Shown here piece after piece: positions 4,382 through 5,576 of a DNA stretch of 5,576 nucleotides. A program made the translations under genes and the position numbers. The DNA is from Patescibacteria group bacterium (lineage in GTDB: Bacteria > Patescibacteriota > Minisyncoccia > JAHCSD01), in NCBI GenBank assembly GCA_018609185.1, contig JAHCSD010000051.1:1-5576 (forward strand). Reading direction: 5' to 3'. The stretch's first letter is position 1, and the number at the start of each line of letters is the position of its first letter. The notes under the pieces are model-generated. The model searched no databases, was not told where the DNA came from, and was given only the letters and a program-made list of their open reading frames with translations.

Positions 4382-5576
4382 ATGAAACCAAAACTTCCGC
4401 CATCAACATTTGATCTCCCGATTCAGGATTTAAGGAACGGATACTTCGCAGATAAATACTTTCGCCGCACCAAACGCATTCTTGAGAGTGAGGGGCATAA
4501 TCCCCAAGTTTTGATGCAGGTTTTCCAGAAGAACGATGCGGTGCTTTGCGGAGTCGAAGAGGCCATCGCAGTGTTGCGAGTAGCTACCGGATACTATCGG
4601 GATCCCGAAAAAGTCGCAGAGCTTTCCAGAGATTATCGGAATATTGGCCGAGCTATTCGAATAGCAAGATATCGAGCCGGTTTACCTAAAGCAGGGTTTG
4701 GTTCGCAGCCAAAACAAGAGTTGCGTGAACTTTCAGGAAAACAACTAGATCTTGAAGAACGATTAAACGATCTCTGGGAAGATACATTCGACACGCTTAC
4801 CATTGAAACCCTCAAAGAGGGCTCGGACATTTCTCCGTGGGAGACAGTGATGACCATCGAGGGTCCGTATGCATATTTTGCGGATCTTGAGACGGTTTAT
4901 CTGGGAATTCTTGCACGAAGGACACGCGTTGCCACAAATACCGAGCGAACCGTAAAGGCAGCAGGAGAGAAGCCAGTACTTTTCTTTCCTGCAAGGTTTG
5001 ATCATTTCTCAAATCAAGAGGGGGACGGCTACGCAGGACTTATTGCGGGTGCTGCTGGTGTCTCAACCGATGCTCAAGGCGAGTGGTCTGGTAAGCCGGG
5101 GCTTGGAACAATTCCCCATGCCTTGATTGCTGCGTACGGTGGAGATACTGCAAAGGCTACCGTTGCATTTGCAAGGAATTATCCAGATGTCTCCACCGTT
5201 TCTCTGGTTGACTTTGACAATGATTGTGTTAAGACATCTCTTGAAGTTGCAGAAGCGATGAAGAATGAAGGCTTAACGCTTTCTGGTGTGAGGCTTGATA
5301 CATCTGGGAGCATGGTTGATAAGTCGGTTTTTCGCCAAATGTCCAACTTCAAGCCTACGGGCGTATGCGAACCACTGGTTCGAAATGTTCGAAAAGCGCT
5401 TGATGGAGCAGGATTTAAAGATGTGGAGATTGTTGTTTCCGGCGGATTCAACCCCGGGAAAATAAAGAAGTTCCAGAAAGAGGGGACGCCCGAAGATAGC
5501 TACGGTGTCGGAAGCTCAATGTTCAACGGAAACTTCGACTTTACCGCGGACATTGTCATAGTCGAAAGTAAGCCTC
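4382..5576 (+). CDS. pncB: Nicotinate phosphoribosyltransferase, 3'-truncated by window edge
   Basis: 398 residues are visible from an ATG preceded by AAGGAG (4372-4377) four bases upstream, and the frame is still open at the window end. Family knowledge: the enzyme makes nicotinate mononucleotide from nicotinate and PRPP with ATP, the entry step of the salvage route to NAD. Visible motifs are DLPIQDLRNGYFADKYF (11-27), SPWETVMTIEGPY (151-163), LARRTRVATN (177-186), FPARFDHFSNQEGDGYAGL (202-220), GTIPHALIAAYGGDT (242-256), VRLDTSGS (303-310), VSGGF (352-356) and GVGSSM (375-380), the last two being the phosphate-binding end of the barrel. A charged helical segment at about 71-138 appears longer than in the compact archaeal-type enzyme I remember. 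The sequence resembles the archaeal-like bacterial group rather than E. coli PncB, so the symbol denotes function only. The missing part is probably short. Confidence 0.9.
   Translation, partial: MKPKLPPSTFDLPIQDLRNGYFADKYFRRTKRILESEGHNPQVLMQVFQKNDAVLCGVEEAIAVLRVATGYYRDPEKVAELSRDYRNIGRAIRIARYRAGLPKAGFGSQPKQELRELSGKQLDLEERLNDLWEDTFDTLTIETLKEGSDISPWETVMTIEGPYAYFADLETVYLGILARRTRVATNTERTVKAAGEKPVLFFPARFDHFSNQEGDGYAGLIAGAAGVSTDAQGEWSGKPGLGTIPHALIAAYGGDTAKATVAFARNYPDVSTVSLVDFDNDCVKTSLEVAEAMKNEGLTLSGVRLDTSGSMVDKSVFRQMSNFKPTGVCEPLVRNVRKALDGAGFKDVEIVVSGGFNPGKIKKFQKEGTPEDSYGVGSSMFNGNFDFTADIVIVESKP

Noticed and set aside
1..5576. CRISPR array, tRNA, rRNA or insertion sequence
   Set aside because: No regularly spaced repeat array, tRNA-like fold, rRNA block or transposase reading frame was seen on either strand.

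Overview
The window is ordinary bacterial DNA of moderate G+C. It holds six genes plus a seventh cut by the right edge, and the left-most gene is cut by the left edge. All six visible stop codons are TAA or TAG, and the reading frames are intact under the standard code. Compact genes, a shortened NAD kinase, a divergent PlsY and a vitamin-salvage NAD locus would suit a small-genome bacterium such as a Patescibacteria/CPR member. That placement is only an inference; nothing here (no rRNA, no marker protein) fixes the taxonomy.

Left part (1-2365), membrane and lipid genes. The 3' end of a membrane fatty acid desaturase (+) ends in an intrinsic terminator and faces the end of a small zinc-ribbon protein of unknown function (-), which has its own terminator. 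The zinc-ribbon gene has a near-consensus sigma-70 promoter. Divergent from it is a two-gene unit: a PlsY-like glycerol-3-phosphate acyltransferase followed by a four-helix DoxX-type membrane protein. A T-tailed hairpin lies between the two divergent promoters.

Middle (2366-2784), 419 bases with no convincing gene. In order it contains: a stop-free run in the frame of the DoxX gene, a small hairpin with a UNCG-type loop, a terminator-like hairpin, a perfect 18-bp inverted repeat, a sigma-70-like promoter with an overlapping dyad, and a leader with two pairs of direct repeats in opposite orientation.

Right part (2785-5576), an NAD(P) locus. An NrtR-type regulator (degenerate Nudix domain plus winged helix) is followed by NAD kinase, with a probable second promoter between them, and then by nicotinate phosphoribosyltransferase, which runs off the window. 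The last enzyme makes NaMN from nicotinate, and NAD kinase converts NAD to NADP. NrtR proteins are known ADP-ribose-responsive regulators of such genes, so this looks like a self-contained, self-regulated NAD salvage module. A short interspersed repeat sits between nadK and the phosphoribosyltransferase gene.

The proteins belong to known families. The least explained material is the architecture of the nrtR upstream region.
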